DNA of 64,000 nt from Undibacterium sp. YM2. GTDB taxonomy: Bacteria > Pseudomonadota > Gammaproteobacteria > Burkholderiales > Burkholderiaceae_D. The notes under the pieces were generated by a model that had not been told where the DNA came from, ran no database searches, and saw only the letters and a program-made list of their open reading frames with translations. Every line of letters begins with the position of its first letter. The first letter of the stretch is position 1. The stretch covers positions 1 to 64,000 of the forward strand of contig NZ_AP018442.1 in NCBI RefSeq assembly GCF_009937975.1, written 5' to 3'. A program made the translations under genes and the position numbers. Below are positions 1 through 8,274 of this stretch, piece by piece.

Positions 1-119
1 TTCATTTCGCTTAAAAAAGAAGCGTAAAGCGCATTTCAAGCAATATTACTGAATTTTTGAGGCTTACTACAAATTGAACACAAGGTTAACATTGCAACTC
101 AAGACCAATATTTAAACTC

Positions 120-190
120 CCGTACATTTTATTGACGCATGTTTTTTTATTTTGAATTTTCTTGCAAATGTACGGTATGTAACTTATTAT
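120..190 (+). promoter_or_regulatory. parAB promoter with inverted-repeat operator
   Basis: A perfect 10-bp inverted repeat, CCGTACATTT at 120-129 and AAATGTACGG at 166-175, lies upstream of parA. A sigma70-like promoter can be placed at TTGCAA (162-167), 17 bp, TATTAT (185-190), so the right arm overlaps the -35 and spacer. That is where an autorepressor would bind, and plasmid type Ia ParA proteins commonly repress their own operon. The repeat is seen directly; the binding protein is inferred. Confidence 0.5.
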
Positions 191-219
191 GCGATCTGAT
201 ATAGAAAAAAAGGATTGTT

Positions 220-1245
220 ATGCGCAATTATCTTGGGGTTCGTCTTAAATTAGCGAAAGAATTCTCGGGTTTTACCGATTCAGATCGGAAATTCAGGGAT
301 ACTTATCGCGGCGAAGACCAGAATTCGGCGCATAAATATTACCAACCATTCGAGATCAGAAAAATCAGATTACATTTGCTCGGATTAGAGGATAAAGAAC
401 AACGTTCTTTACCTCCAGTAATCAATTTTCGAATGGCGAAAGGCGGTACCGGCAAAACTACTATCGCAGGCAATATCGCCGCATGTCTGGCGCAATTTGG
501 TCACAAGGTACTGCTGATTGACGGAGATCCTCAAGGATCTCTTAGCAAAATGTTTGGTGTTGATGTTAGCCAAGAGATTACCCATATTGGCACCTTGATG
601 CAAAGGGCATCAAAAGGTGAACTACCGAAAGTTCAAGATGCCATTGTTCCGATTTATTCACATGGAATGCTTGATTTAATACCCGCAGATATAACTCTAG
701 CAAATGCTGATACCTGGTTAATCTCTGCGATCGGTAGAGAGAATACCTTTTTGAGATTACTTGAAAAAGAAAAAGATTTCTTTTGTCAGTATGAAGCAAT
801 AATTATCGACTCTGCGCCTGCCTCCTCGTTGCTCACTCAAAGTTTCATGATTGCATCAAAAACTATCATGGCTGTGGTCAATCCGGAACCTGAATCCGTC
901 AAAGCATTGGATGTGTTGAAGTCAAATATACTCGAAATAAATAGTGCAATGACGCAGAGGGGCTTTAACCTCGACATGCATATTATTGTCAATAAATTCA
1001 ACCAGACCAAGAAACCACACCAAGAATCGCTCCAATTCATAATCGGAGAGTACAACGGCAAGATTAACGACACTATCGTCCGGGATTTCATTGGATTCCT
1101 TCGACAGACAGATCTATTTGATGACACCAACTCTGGCCCCGTTCTCGAACGCGAACCAGGTAGCGTGGGTGCCCGGGATATTATTGATTTATCTAAGTCA
1201 TTAATTAAATTTCACAATATTCCCCTTTCGGGTCAGAAATCATAA
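220..1245 (+). CDS. parA: ParA-family partition ATPase
   Basis: Walker-type ATPase that drives plasmid segregation together with ParB and a centromere. The deviant Walker A box KGGTGKT is at about residues 74-80, followed by the A' segment LLIDGDPQGS near 98-107 and a Walker B-like IIIDSAP near 195-201. The roughly 65 residues before the ATPase core fit a type Ia ParA with an N-terminal DNA-binding extension, which would allow operon autoregulation. The ATG at 220 follows an AAAGGA-like ribosome site. parB starts 12 bp after the stop, so the two are one operon. At 341 aa the length is normal for the family. The sequence is AT-rich like the adjoining rep gene and unlike the GC-rich genes further on. 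Confidence 0.93.
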   Translation: MRNYLGVRLKLAKEFSGFTDSDRKFRDTYRGEDQNSAHKYYQPFEIRKIRLHLLGLEDKEQRSLPPVINFRMAKGGTGKTTIAGNIAACLAQFGHKVLLIDGDPQGSLSKMFGVDVSQEITHIGTLMQRASKGELPKVQDAIVPIYSHGMLDLIPADITLANADTWLISAIGRENTFLRLLEKEKDFFCQYEAIIIDSAPASSLLTQSFMIASKTIMAVVNPEPESVKALDVLKSNILEINSAMTQRGFNLDMHIIVNKFNQTKKPHQESLQFIIGEYNGKINDTIVRDFIGFLRQTDLFDDTNSGPVLEREPGSVGARDIIDLSKSLIKFHNIPLSGQKS

Positions 1246-1256
1246 AAAGTGCAGTT

Positions 1257-2192
1257 ATGGCAAGCAAACAAATAAAAGTATCCGGTCTCATTGCGGCAGG
1301 AACCATTAAGGATCCTGGACCGATTCAGGATGATGACATTGTTGGAATTGTCGCCACAATGGATGTTCCAACAAATGAGAGCAAGCACTATGTAGATCTT
1401 CCTCTTGATCTAATTGACGATAGTCCATATCAACCTAGATCCGTCTATCGCGGCGAGTCGATTGATGACCTTGGACATACATTAGCTTCAGCAGGACAAA
1501 AAGAGCCAATTCAAGTTCGACCAGTTGGAACAAGATATGAATTGATTGCTGGGCATAGGCGTTTGCGCGCAGCTCGAAACTTGGGATGGACAAAAATCAA
1601 GGCTTACGTCATTCATATGAATGACCAAGAGGCTGAACTTGCTACCCTTGTTCACAATGAAGGTAGAGAAGACCTTTGCGATTACGAAAGAGGAAAGGCA
1701 TTTTCCCGTGCACTAAGTAGAGGTCTAGCCAAAAATCAATCAGATTGTGCTGCGAAATTTGCTACTAGCCAAGCTGTTGTTTCCAAGTGCATTGGCATGA
1801 GCAAGTTACCACAGCCAATTGTTCAAATGCTAGAAAGCAAGCACGATTTATTTGGTTATAACTGCTCTGAAACAATACATAAGCTTGTTGCTGAGTATCC
1901 AGATAGACTTGAGTTGATCACTGAGGCAGTTGCCAGATTGAACTCTGGCGCAGACCAAAACGGTATTCGCAGCTGGGTCGAACAGATGATTGGTATAGGT
2001 TCCCGTAAAAAGGGCCCTACTCCACTCGTTATAACGGATGACTCTGGCAAACAAATATTTTCTGCGGTACTTGACGGTAGGGTACTCACTGTGAAAATCA
2101 GTGACCCAACCATTGATGCAAATATGGTGCAAAAACGTGTATCGGAGAAATTGTCCGAGATAAGCAAATCTAGTAATGTTGAAATTGAATAA
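1257..2192 (+). CDS. parB: ParB-family centromere-binding protein
   Basis: ParB/Spo0J-type CTPase clamp that loads at parS. The N-terminal nuclease-like ParB domain covers about residues 45-140. It includes the CTP-binding box GHRRLRA (99-105) and the helix HNEGREDL (133-140). A helix-turn-helix follows around 158-181 (QSDCAAKFATSQAVVSKCIG). The C-terminal 90 residues should dimerise. It lies 12 bp after parA. A perfect 17-bp palindrome begins 2 bp after the stop codon and is the likely binding site. A second, longer ParB-like gene lies at 6.2-7.9 kb, so which of the two reads the palindromes is not certain. Confidence 0.93.
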   Translation: MASKQIKVSGLIAAGTIKDPGPIQDDDIVGIVATMDVPTNESKHYVDLPLDLIDDSPYQPRSVYRGESIDDLGHTLASAGQKEPIQVRPVGTRYELIAGHRRLRAARNLGWTKIKAYVIHMNDQEAELATLVHNEGREDLCDYERGKAFSRALSRGLAKNQSDCAAKFATSQAVVSKCIGMSKLPQPIVQMLESKHDLFGYNCSETIHKLVAEYPDRLELITEAVARLNSGADQNGIRSWVEQMIGIGSRKKGPTPLVITDDSGKQIFSAVLDGRVLTVKISDPTIDANMVQKRVSEKLSEISKSSNVEIE

Positions 2193-2193
2193 A

Positions 2194-2210
2194 TTATTCT
2201 ACTAGAATAA
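2194..2210. promoter_or_regulatory. parS: Candidate parS site 1
   Basis: TTATTCTACTAGAATAA is a perfect palindrome around a central C; the match extends to 10-bp arms (2192-2212). The same 17-mer, differing only at the central base, recurs at 5730-5746 and 5827-5843. The placement directly after parB and beside a second parB-like gene makes a centromere the best reading. Seen: the repeats. Inferred: the function. Confidence 0.7.
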
Positions 2211-2258
2211 TTAAGGATTCCAAAAATGATATAACAAATTTGAAAAGTCTTAAATACA

Positions 2259-2289
2259 AAAGCCCCGATCTGGAAAATCGGGGCTTTTG
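2259..2289 (+). terminator. Rho-independent terminator after parAB
   Basis: AAAAGCCCCGAT (2259-2270) pairs perfectly with ATCGGGGCTTTT (2278-2289) around a 7-nt loop, ending in a T run. The symmetric A and T tracts would let it work on both strands. It separates parAB from the rep-like gene. Confidence 0.85.
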
Positions 2290-2417
2290 ATATTTTGGGG
2301 CCTACTTAAGTATTTCAAGTCTGCCGGAAAATAAGAAGAAACCTGAGAACTTCATCTTATTCCCCTAAGACCCATTTGTCAAAACTTTTTCAAGCTTTGC
2401 TTGGATCGAGGTGGTAT

Positions 2418-3533
2418 ATGCACGTCCCTACTATACATGATGTTATTAAACCCTATCAGAAGTATCCAAAGGTTATCCAGCAGTCAATTCTCCGAGTTGA
2501 GACCCACCCAGCATTCTCAATCCTGACCAAGGCTGGTAAAAGGGTACTAAAGTGCCTGCTCACTCGGGTAAACCAAGGTAATGGTGAGATTCCAATAAGA
2601 GCTAGATTAGATCTGGTTGCGGAAGGAGCTGACGTAAGTTACAAAACTGTGCAACGAACGATGCGAATTCTTAAGTCGCTCACCTGGCTGTCTCCTGTTT
2701 CCCCAGGAAGGACGGACTGGGGCACTTTTAGCTCTTTTCGTTATCAGTTTTCAGCCGACTTTTGTTCGTTGGTTAAACTCCCCACAAAATCTAAAACAAT
2801 AAATCAAATTGAGGATGAGACAATTTTGTCCGACGGTACTGTATACATAGATCTTAGTTTTAAAGAAGATCAACTTAAGATTTCTTTAGAAAACAAAGGG
2901 AAAAACCCAATAACCCTCCCAGAAGAATTACGTGAAATGGAGAAATTTGGCATAAAGGAATCGGGTATTTGCAAACTTAGGGGATTAGCGCATACGGCAG
3001 GCTATAAACTTGAGCATATTTGGACTGTTGCTAGATCTTACTGCGAAAAGTTCGGAGTCAACGGTAATCGTCTTTACCTGTATATTTCAAAAATGATTCA
3101 AACAACTAGCGACTATGAAAAACGAGCGCTTCAAATTCTCAGAATGGACGAAGTAACTACCATTTCTAAGGTTGAAGCACCTAACCATACGCAATATAGA
3201 TTTAAGAATTTCGTTGGAACTGGTGTAAGAGTCAGAATATTTGATGGAATTGCTGAGGTTATCAAGCAGAATGGAGACATGATTACTGTCTCTGGCAACG
3301 CACTGAACAAACTTTACAAGGATATAGAAGATAAACGATTGGTTAACCAAGACGATTCACTGTATTGCGCAACTCGGCCGTCTACAACAAAAAAACAAAG
3401 TAGAGACGCAAAAAGTAGTGTTTTAAAAGCGCCTCAACAGTATAGTTCTGTTGAGGCGCCTATTGATACTCTACCTATTTCGGTCGAAGCGAATAGGCTG
3501 TTGATAAGACAGCTTTTGAAAATAAGAAGATAA
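2418..3533 (+). CDS. Putative plasmid replication / winged-helix protein
   Basis: Probable replication initiator, judged by position after parAB and by its N-terminal half. About 40-120 residues in, a winged-helix-like DNA-binding region can be seen (LTKAGKRVLKCLLTRV... LVAEGADVSYKTVQRTMRILKSLTWLSP), typical of plasmid replication and helix-turn-helix proteins. The rest is basic and helical without a motif I recognise. The reading frame is open from a TTG at 2376, but the ATG at 2418 has a good ribosome site (GAGGTGG) just upstream, so I start there (371 aa). The AT-rich stretch after it could hold the origin, though I see no clear iterons. It could instead be a regulator rather than the initiator. 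Confidence 0.6.
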   Translation: MHVPTIHDVIKPYQKYPKVIQQSILRVETHPAFSILTKAGKRVLKCLLTRVNQGNGEIPIRARLDLVAEGADVSYKTVQRTMRILKSLTWLSPVSPGRTDWGTFSSFRYQFSADFCSLVKLPTKSKTINQIEDETILSDGTVYIDLSFKEDQLKISLENKGKNPITLPEELREMEKFGIKESGICKLRGLAHTAGYKLEHIWTVARSYCEKFGVNGNRLYLYISKMIQTTSDYEKRALQILRMDEVTTISKVEAPNHTQYRFKNFVGTGVRVRIFDGIAEVIKQNGDMITVSGNALNKLYKDIEDKRLVNQDDSLYCATRPSTTKKQSRDAKSSVLKAPQQYSSVEAPIDTLPISVEANRLLIRQLLKIRR

Positions 3534-3897
3534 ACTCGCAATATGCGTTATCTCTGCTTTCTGCCCAGGTCATTTAGACCTGCGACTTCTACTTAGATTA
3601 GATAGCCTGTTTATTGAATCTCGGGAACTTTACGATTTCATATCTACTTCATCGTACTATAGTTATTATATTTGCAATAATCAGTTTCTATTATTAGCTG
3701 AAAGAATGTAACTCTAACGTATCTATTAGATAATATTCGTAGGAAGCGGGTCCTTATAATACTCGCGTTTGCAGATGATTTAGTCATAAGGATATCTCGG
3801 TTCAATGGGAGCTAAAGTCAGTTTGCTTTGACTGTCTGCTGCTAACCGGCATTGCTCTTTAGCGCCAAAGAAGTCGTTACTAAGTGGCTGTTAGATC
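3534..3897. other. Intergenic AT-rich region after rep; possible origin
   Basis: No convincing gene. It contains one short hairpin (CAGGTC/GACCTG, 3569-3585) and AT-rich stretches at about 3640-3740. I see no repeated iterons, so an origin here is only a guess from the neighbouring rep-like gene. Confidence 0.3.
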
Positions 3898-4894
3898 GTA
3901 GGAGTCCAGCCGCCGCACCTATAAAAAGAAGTTATAGCTGTGTAGAGTTCGGAAATGGCAGCAGCGAATCGATCTGGTTGTTAGGGCATGTCGGGAGACG
4001 TTCCAGGACGCTGGTCAGCCATTGCATCGGATCAAGGCCATTGAGCCTGGCGGTGCACAGCAAGGTCTGAATGGCGGCAGCACGGCGGCCGGCGCGTTCT
4101 GAGCCGGCGAACAGCCAGTTCTTCTTGCCTATGGCAATCGGACGTATCGCGTTTTCGACCGCATTGTTATCGATCGGCAGCGTGCCCGAATCGATATAGC
4201 GCACCAGCGCCGGCCAGCGTTTGAGTGCGTGCTCAATGGCCTTGCCCGTGCCGCTGCCTGGTGCGACAGCTTGTTGCATCGTCTGCAGCCAGGCATGCAG
4301 TTCAACCAGTACCGGCCTGGCTTGCGCTTGCCGTAGTTGCAGGCGCGCTTCGGCCGTCTCGCTCGCAGCCTGTTGCTCAATGGCGTACAGTGTTGCGATG
4401 CGGCGTAGTGCCTCGGCCGCCACCGGGCTGCCGTTGGCCGCATGTAGCTCGAAGAACCTGCGCCGCACATGGGCCAGGCAAGCCAGTTCGGTCACGCCAT
4501 CGGCGAACAGTGCCTTGTAGCCGGCATAGTCATCCACCATAAGATGGCCGCGCCAGGTACCGAGGAAGGCGCGTGCGTGAGCACCGGCACGGCCGCTCTG
4601 GTAGTCAAACACGATAATGGGTGGCCCCTGGTCCAGATGGTTGGAGCGATAGGCCCACAAATAGGCGTGTTTGGTCCTGCCCTGGCCGGGATCAAGTTGG
4701 CGTACCGGGGTTTCGTCGGCATGCAGGCAAGGCCGTTGCCGCAGCAGTTCGGCCAGTCTCTCACTTAAGGGCTGCAATACCACGCCGAGCTTACCTATCC
4801 ATCCTGCCAACGTAGAACGCGCCAGCGGCACACCCTGGCGGGCGGCGATCTGTTCCAGCCGGTACAGCGGCAAATGATCGGCAAACTTGCTGAC
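3898..4894 (-). mobile_element. Truncated IS66-family element (copy 1)
   Basis: This is the 3' end of an IS66 element, almost identical to the complete copy at 23948-26366 but in the opposite orientation. The match runs from an imperfect terminal repeat at 3898 (three mismatches to the intact 24-bp end) to 4894, where homology stops abruptly inside tnpC. tnpA, tnpB, the 5' part of tnpC and the other end are missing. Confidence 0.85.
3932..4873 (-). pseudogene. tnpC: IS66 transposase TnpC, C-terminal 313 residues
   Basis: DDE transposase fragment. It matches the last 313 of 510 residues of the intact TnpC at 24800-26332, with a single amino-acid difference (R for K in GQG-TKHAY). The catalytic residues remain visible: HADETPV, VDDYAGYKALF and NAVENAIRPIAIGKKNWLF. 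The zinc-finger and helical N-terminus are lost because the element is cut at 4894, so this fragment should be inactive. The reading frame opens at an internal methionine only because the upstream part is gone. The near-identity implies a recent duplication or recombination with the other copy. Confidence 0.9.
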
Positions 4895-5729
4895 TTACTA
4901 TTGTTGACCTTCCCTTCGAGCAACTTGCGGCCGTGAAACTGGAGTCGTAAGGAGAAAAACTGCGTCTTGAGGGGCCACTATGTCGAAGGGATACTTGTCA
5001 TGCTGGCACTGTATTAATTTCGTTGCATAGGTCAACTGGTACAATTGGTCATGGTACATGCCTAGCCTGCGTTGAAGTCAATGCTCAGAAGCTATCAGTG
5101 TATAACGATACAAATACCCTTTCCTTTCGGCAAAGTCTAGTAATATCGGCCATTGAAACAATTCGAAGGAATGTAGATCATCGACTAGACCTAAGTACTG
5201 AAAGAGCCTTTATCTACAAGTTGTTGCGCAAGCATGTAATCTTTTACAGATACATGCATCCTAGAACGAAATTCTAAGACAACATTCTTAGCACGAGGAT
5301 GCAGACGTTAAACCTGGTCCGTTTCCTTGATGCGCTTAATTCTTACCAGTTTTTGTACTTGCAGGCACCGGTAGTCGTTTTAGTTAGACCCGTTTTGTAA
5401 CCCTGCATCTATTGCGCTGATGCAGGACTCTAGGTATTTCCCTGGCATGAGTAGCACATATTAGTTACGTCACAACTCTCATCGGATTATCTTTAGATTT
5501 GGCGAATTGACTCTTTTCTTTAAAAAGACTTTTACGTGCTCAAAATCGATTTTCCCCATACCTTTAAATTGCTTAGACTTCAAATTAATCAGGTTGGCAT
5601 TAATAAATAGTTGATGAGGTGTAGGTTCACATACCTATATGCAGGCGCATATATCTTAAAGATCATAGTACTGGATTCCATACAACGTTACACTTAACCG
5701 CACAAGTATGACCTAACGAAGGTACTCTA
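4895..5729. other. Non-coding AT-rich stretch
   Basis: About 830 bp without a gene I can support. A frame at 5023-5277 (84 codons) lacks a ribosome site and recognisable content. The region lies between the broken IS66 end and the two clustered parS-like palindromes. Confidence 0.5.
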
Positions 5730-5746
5730 TTATTCTAGTAGAATAA
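5730..5746. promoter_or_regulatory. parS: Candidate parS site 2
   Basis: TTATTCTAGTAGAATAA, the same palindrome as at 2194 with G in the centre. It is 97 bp from copy 3 (centre to centre), close to a whole number of helical turns, and both lie just past the end of the PRTRC gene pair. Confidence 0.65.
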
Positions 5747-5826
5747 TTTTGAAAGTTCAGTTTAGGTTATATGTTAGCTGCCGCACGATAAAGGTACGTT
5801 GAGAAATCCCCTCTGTAGACCAAAAT

Positions 5827-5843
5827 TTATTCTACTAGAATAA
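5827..5843. promoter_or_regulatory. parS: Candidate parS site 3
   Basis: TTATTCTACTAGAATAA, identical to copy 1 at 2194-2210. It sits 15 bp downstream of the stop codon of the minus-strand protein E gene. Confidence 0.65.
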
Positions 5844-5858
5844 GTCGAATAAGATGCA

Positions 5859-6134
5859 CTAGGGTAAATTGATAAAAAGGAGCGAAAACTCCTTTTCAAT
5901 CTGCTCAATAATGGCTTGGTTGCCACCCACATAAGAGAGAATCGCCGCTTCAAACTCGTCATCGAGTTTTTGGCCCGAACCTTTGAGTGCCATCGGGGGA
6001 CGCAGACCATCAGTTGCACCAGGCAACGGAACAGGATGAGCATGCACGTTGACCAATCCGCCATCCAAAGTCATCAGAAGGTGGAGCGATTGGCATTGCT
6101 GTAAAAGAGGGAGAATTGTCTGAAAATTGCTCAT
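5859..6134 (-). CDS. PRTRC system protein E-like (short)
   Basis: Small protein following the PRTRC ParB-like gene after a 41-bp gap on the same strand. It resembles the start of PRTRC protein E: an N-terminal helix and strand (TILPLLQQCQSLHLLMTLDGG), then a PMALKGSGQKLDDEFEAAILSYV segment, a pattern I recall from that family. At 91 residues it is shorter than I would expect, and a terminator-like hairpin overlaps its last codons, so the C-terminus may be lost. PRTRC is a plasmid cassette named for ParB-related and ThiF-related genes; the usual C, B, F and A genes are not visible here. The function of protein E is unknown. Confidence 0.6.
   Translation of the reverse strand: MSNFQTILPLLQQCQSLHLLMTLDGGLVNVHAHPVPLPGATDGLRPPMALKGSGQKLDDEFEAAILSYVGGNQAIIEQIEKEFSLLFINLP
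5875..5896 (-). terminator. Hairpin terminator at end of PRTRC pair
   Basis: AAAAGGAG (5875-5882) and CTCCTTTT (5889-5896) form a perfect 8-bp stem with a 6-nt loop. Read on the minus strand it ends in a T run. It lies inside the last codons of the protein E gene, which is unusual and may mark a truncation. Confidence 0.55.
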
Positions 6135-6175
6135 GGAAATTCCTTTTTTTGAAAGTGGTGAATGTGTGCTTGTCT

Positions 6176-7924
6176 TTATTTGGTGGGGTATTTCATGACC
6201 TTCGGAAGAACCCCGGCGAATGAGAAGCCGCTCTTCATCAAGCTGGTGATGAATTCTTCTTTTGGTTTGCTCATCAAACTGCTGAAAGTCTTGCCCAGGT
6301 GTTTGGCCAGGCCGATTTCTTTGGCAATGAATTCGATTTCGGACTTGGTTAAGAGCCGTAAAAATTCATCTTTGATTGTCCAGTGCTGAGTAAGATCAAG
6401 CTCCAGGTACTGGAGTACGCCGACGAGATCCGCGACTTCCAGGTGATCCATCGCTGTCACGGCCAGGCCTGTCAGGCATTTTTGTCGTTGTTGCTCGTCC
6501 AGTTTATTGGCCAGACTGGCAGACTCTTTGATACCTTTGACTTTTGTTACCGGACTGCCGGTCATGGTGCCTAATGCATCGCGGATCTTTGCCGAATCGA
6601 CCTTACTCAGGGTGTTAGTCATCGCCAGCGCAAAAAGGATGTCGACACTTTCCATGGGACGTGTTCGGACCACGGCCTTTGCCGCCGAACGCCAAATTCC
6701 AACCCGATAGTCCTTGATCCTTTGGGATTCAATGACGGACGTGGTGGCTGCCTTTGGTTCCGCCGTGCTAGTAGGCGTAGATTTGCCAGTACTGCTGCTG
6801 GAAGATGTTTGTGCAGTCCTGCCTGCTTCCTCGGACGATTGTTCGGTGGCGACTGGCTGTGTAGCCGCAACGTTTGCTGCCACCTTGCCGGCGTGACAAA
6901 TCAAGTTGAAACACTGATTCTTGAATGGCGTGCCGAAGCTGTCTGGCATTATTGAGATGACACCTCCGTATTCTGCGCAGCTCCTGCATGCTTCTGCTTG
7001 TATCTTGATGACGGTATGTTTTTCTCCGGCACTGATAAAACGAACAGTCGGGAACTCGTCAGCTAAGGCTAGCTTCCTGATTTCCAGCTCTTCTTCAGTT
7101 TTTTTGTCGAAGCAACTGGGGTTCGAACATGAGCCAGTACCGATATTTTCGGCAAACAGGCTGGCCTGCAGGTCGCTGTTATGAGGGCATGCGACGCAGT
7201 CGATTTTGTCAAAAATTGCGTTCGCCATGGTCTTGGCATTTTTGATTATCCATTCCTTGAGCTGGCTTTCCGTGAGCTTCTTGTCCTGGACGATGGCCAG
7301 GACCGCGGCTTGCTTATCTTTGGTCAGCGTTGCCAGGAGCTCAGCAACTCCCAAGCTGATTTGCCGGGAATTGAGGGCTACTTGTGCAACGTCGATGAGG
7401 GACAAAATAGCCAGTCGTGTATCGAGTTTGGAACGGGTCCAGCCGAGGTATTTGGCGGTTGCATCGCGATTATTGCCAAGGGCACCCAGCACCTTTGCTG
7501 CATGGTTGCCTTCCTCAGTGAGCGAAGGATCTTCTCGATGGTAGTTTTCGATCAAGGCTGCTGCCTGCCGTTGCATGGCATTGAGCCGCATGAATCGCAC
7601 TGGCATATCGTAGTCTTCGCCTAAGTGCATCCTGGCGCTACGGGTGCGACGGCCACCAACAAACACAATCAAATCGCCATCTTCGTCGACTGCGATCAGT
7701 ACGGGTGTTTGGACGCCGTGCTCTTTAATACTTTGATCGAATCCATCATTGGAGTCGTAATCAAAATTGGTGCGGGGATTTTCTTTGGTTTGGAGAAATT
7801 TGAGAGGCACTGTGGTCGTGTTTTCATCGACGACCTGGCCGTTTGGAAGACGGTAGGGGAGGGTAGTGTTGACTACTCCTTGAATGGCTGGAGTCGATAC
7901 TTCTTGGATAGCTGCTTCGATCAT
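6176..7924 (-). CDS. PRTRC system ParB-family protein
   Basis: ParB-type protein of the PRTRC cassette. The ParB nuclease-like domain spans about residues 35-150 (VPLKFLQTKENPRTNFDYDSNDGFDQSIKEHGVQTPVLI, then VFVGGRRTRSARM, the counterpart of the CTP-binding box), followed by a KorB/HTH-like region (ATAKYLGWTRSKLDTRLAIL). In the middle are cysteine clusters (CVACPHN, CSNPSCF, CRSC, CFNLIC) suggesting a metal site. A Ser/Thr-rich linker near residue 370 and a helical C-terminus complete it. The start at 7924 (MIEAAIQ) is chosen because GAGGAA lies just upstream; the frame also extends back to 7960. Its partners are protein E downstream and, possibly, the palindromes at 5730 and 5827. Confidence 0.82.
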   Translation of the reverse strand: MIEAAIQEVSTPAIQGVVNTTLPYRLPNGQVVDENTTTVPLKFLQTKENPRTNFDYDSNDGFDQSIKEHGVQTPVLIAVDEDGDLIVFVGGRRTRSARMHLGEDYDMPVRFMRLNAMQRQAAALIENYHREDPSLTEEGNHAAKVLGALGNNRDATAKYLGWTRSKLDTRLAILSLIDVAQVALNSRQISLGVAELLATLTKDKQAAVLAIVQDKKLTESQLKEWIIKNAKTMANAIFDKIDCVACPHNSDLQASLFAENIGTGSCSNPSCFDKKTEEELEIRKLALADEFPTVRFISAGEKHTVIKIQAEACRSCAEYGGVISIMPDSFGTPFKNQCFNLICHAGKVAANVAATQPVATEQSSEEAGRTAQTSSSSSTGKSTPTSTAEPKAATTSVIESQRIKDYRVGIWRSAAKAVVRTRPMESVDILFALAMTNTLSKVDSAKIRDALGTMTGSPVTKVKGIKESASLANKLDEQQRQKCLTGLAVTAMDHLEVADLVGVLQYLELDLTQHWTIKDEFLRLLTKSEIEFIAKEIGLAKHLGKTFSSLMSKPKEEFITSLMKSGFSFAGVLPKVMKYPTK

Positions 7925-8274
7925 TATTTCCTCGTTTTGAAAGGCGCGGAAACAATGCATCCGACGGGAGCGATTGTTCCCGAGGGCGGTTTTTTGGAGT
8001 AGTTGCCGGTAAACGGCGATGAAAAGCTTGAGCGTCAGCTCATCAATAGATGGCTATAGATGAACGGTGTTTTTTGAAAAGAGGGAGTTGTTGAGACAAC
8101 GGCAATTCCATCCATACCAGAAGGATGGGTATTCTTCGACGATTGCTTGAGATTTCTACTTTTGGATTTCATGCCTTTCAAGGCTTAAAAATAATAGCAT
8201 TCTTTTTATTGGACGTGCAAGTATTGACCGGAAAGCTATTACAAATTGGCCTTTAACAGGTACTTGCATGCTTT
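7925..8274. other. Intergenic region with 8-bp inverted repeat
   Basis: Upstream region of the PRTRC ParB gene and downstream of the recombinase. An inverted repeat TGCAAGTA (8216-8223) / TACTTGCA (8261-8268) sits right next to the recombinase stop codon and could be a recombination or regulatory site. No gene seen. Confidence 0.35.

Noticed and set aside
3534..3897. Iteron-type replication origin
   Set aside because: No set of direct repeats could be found by eye; only AT-richness and one hairpin, so not claimed as an origin.
5023..5277. 84-codon plus-strand frame
   Set aside because: No ribosome site, no recognisable motif, and situated in decayed DNA next to a cut IS.
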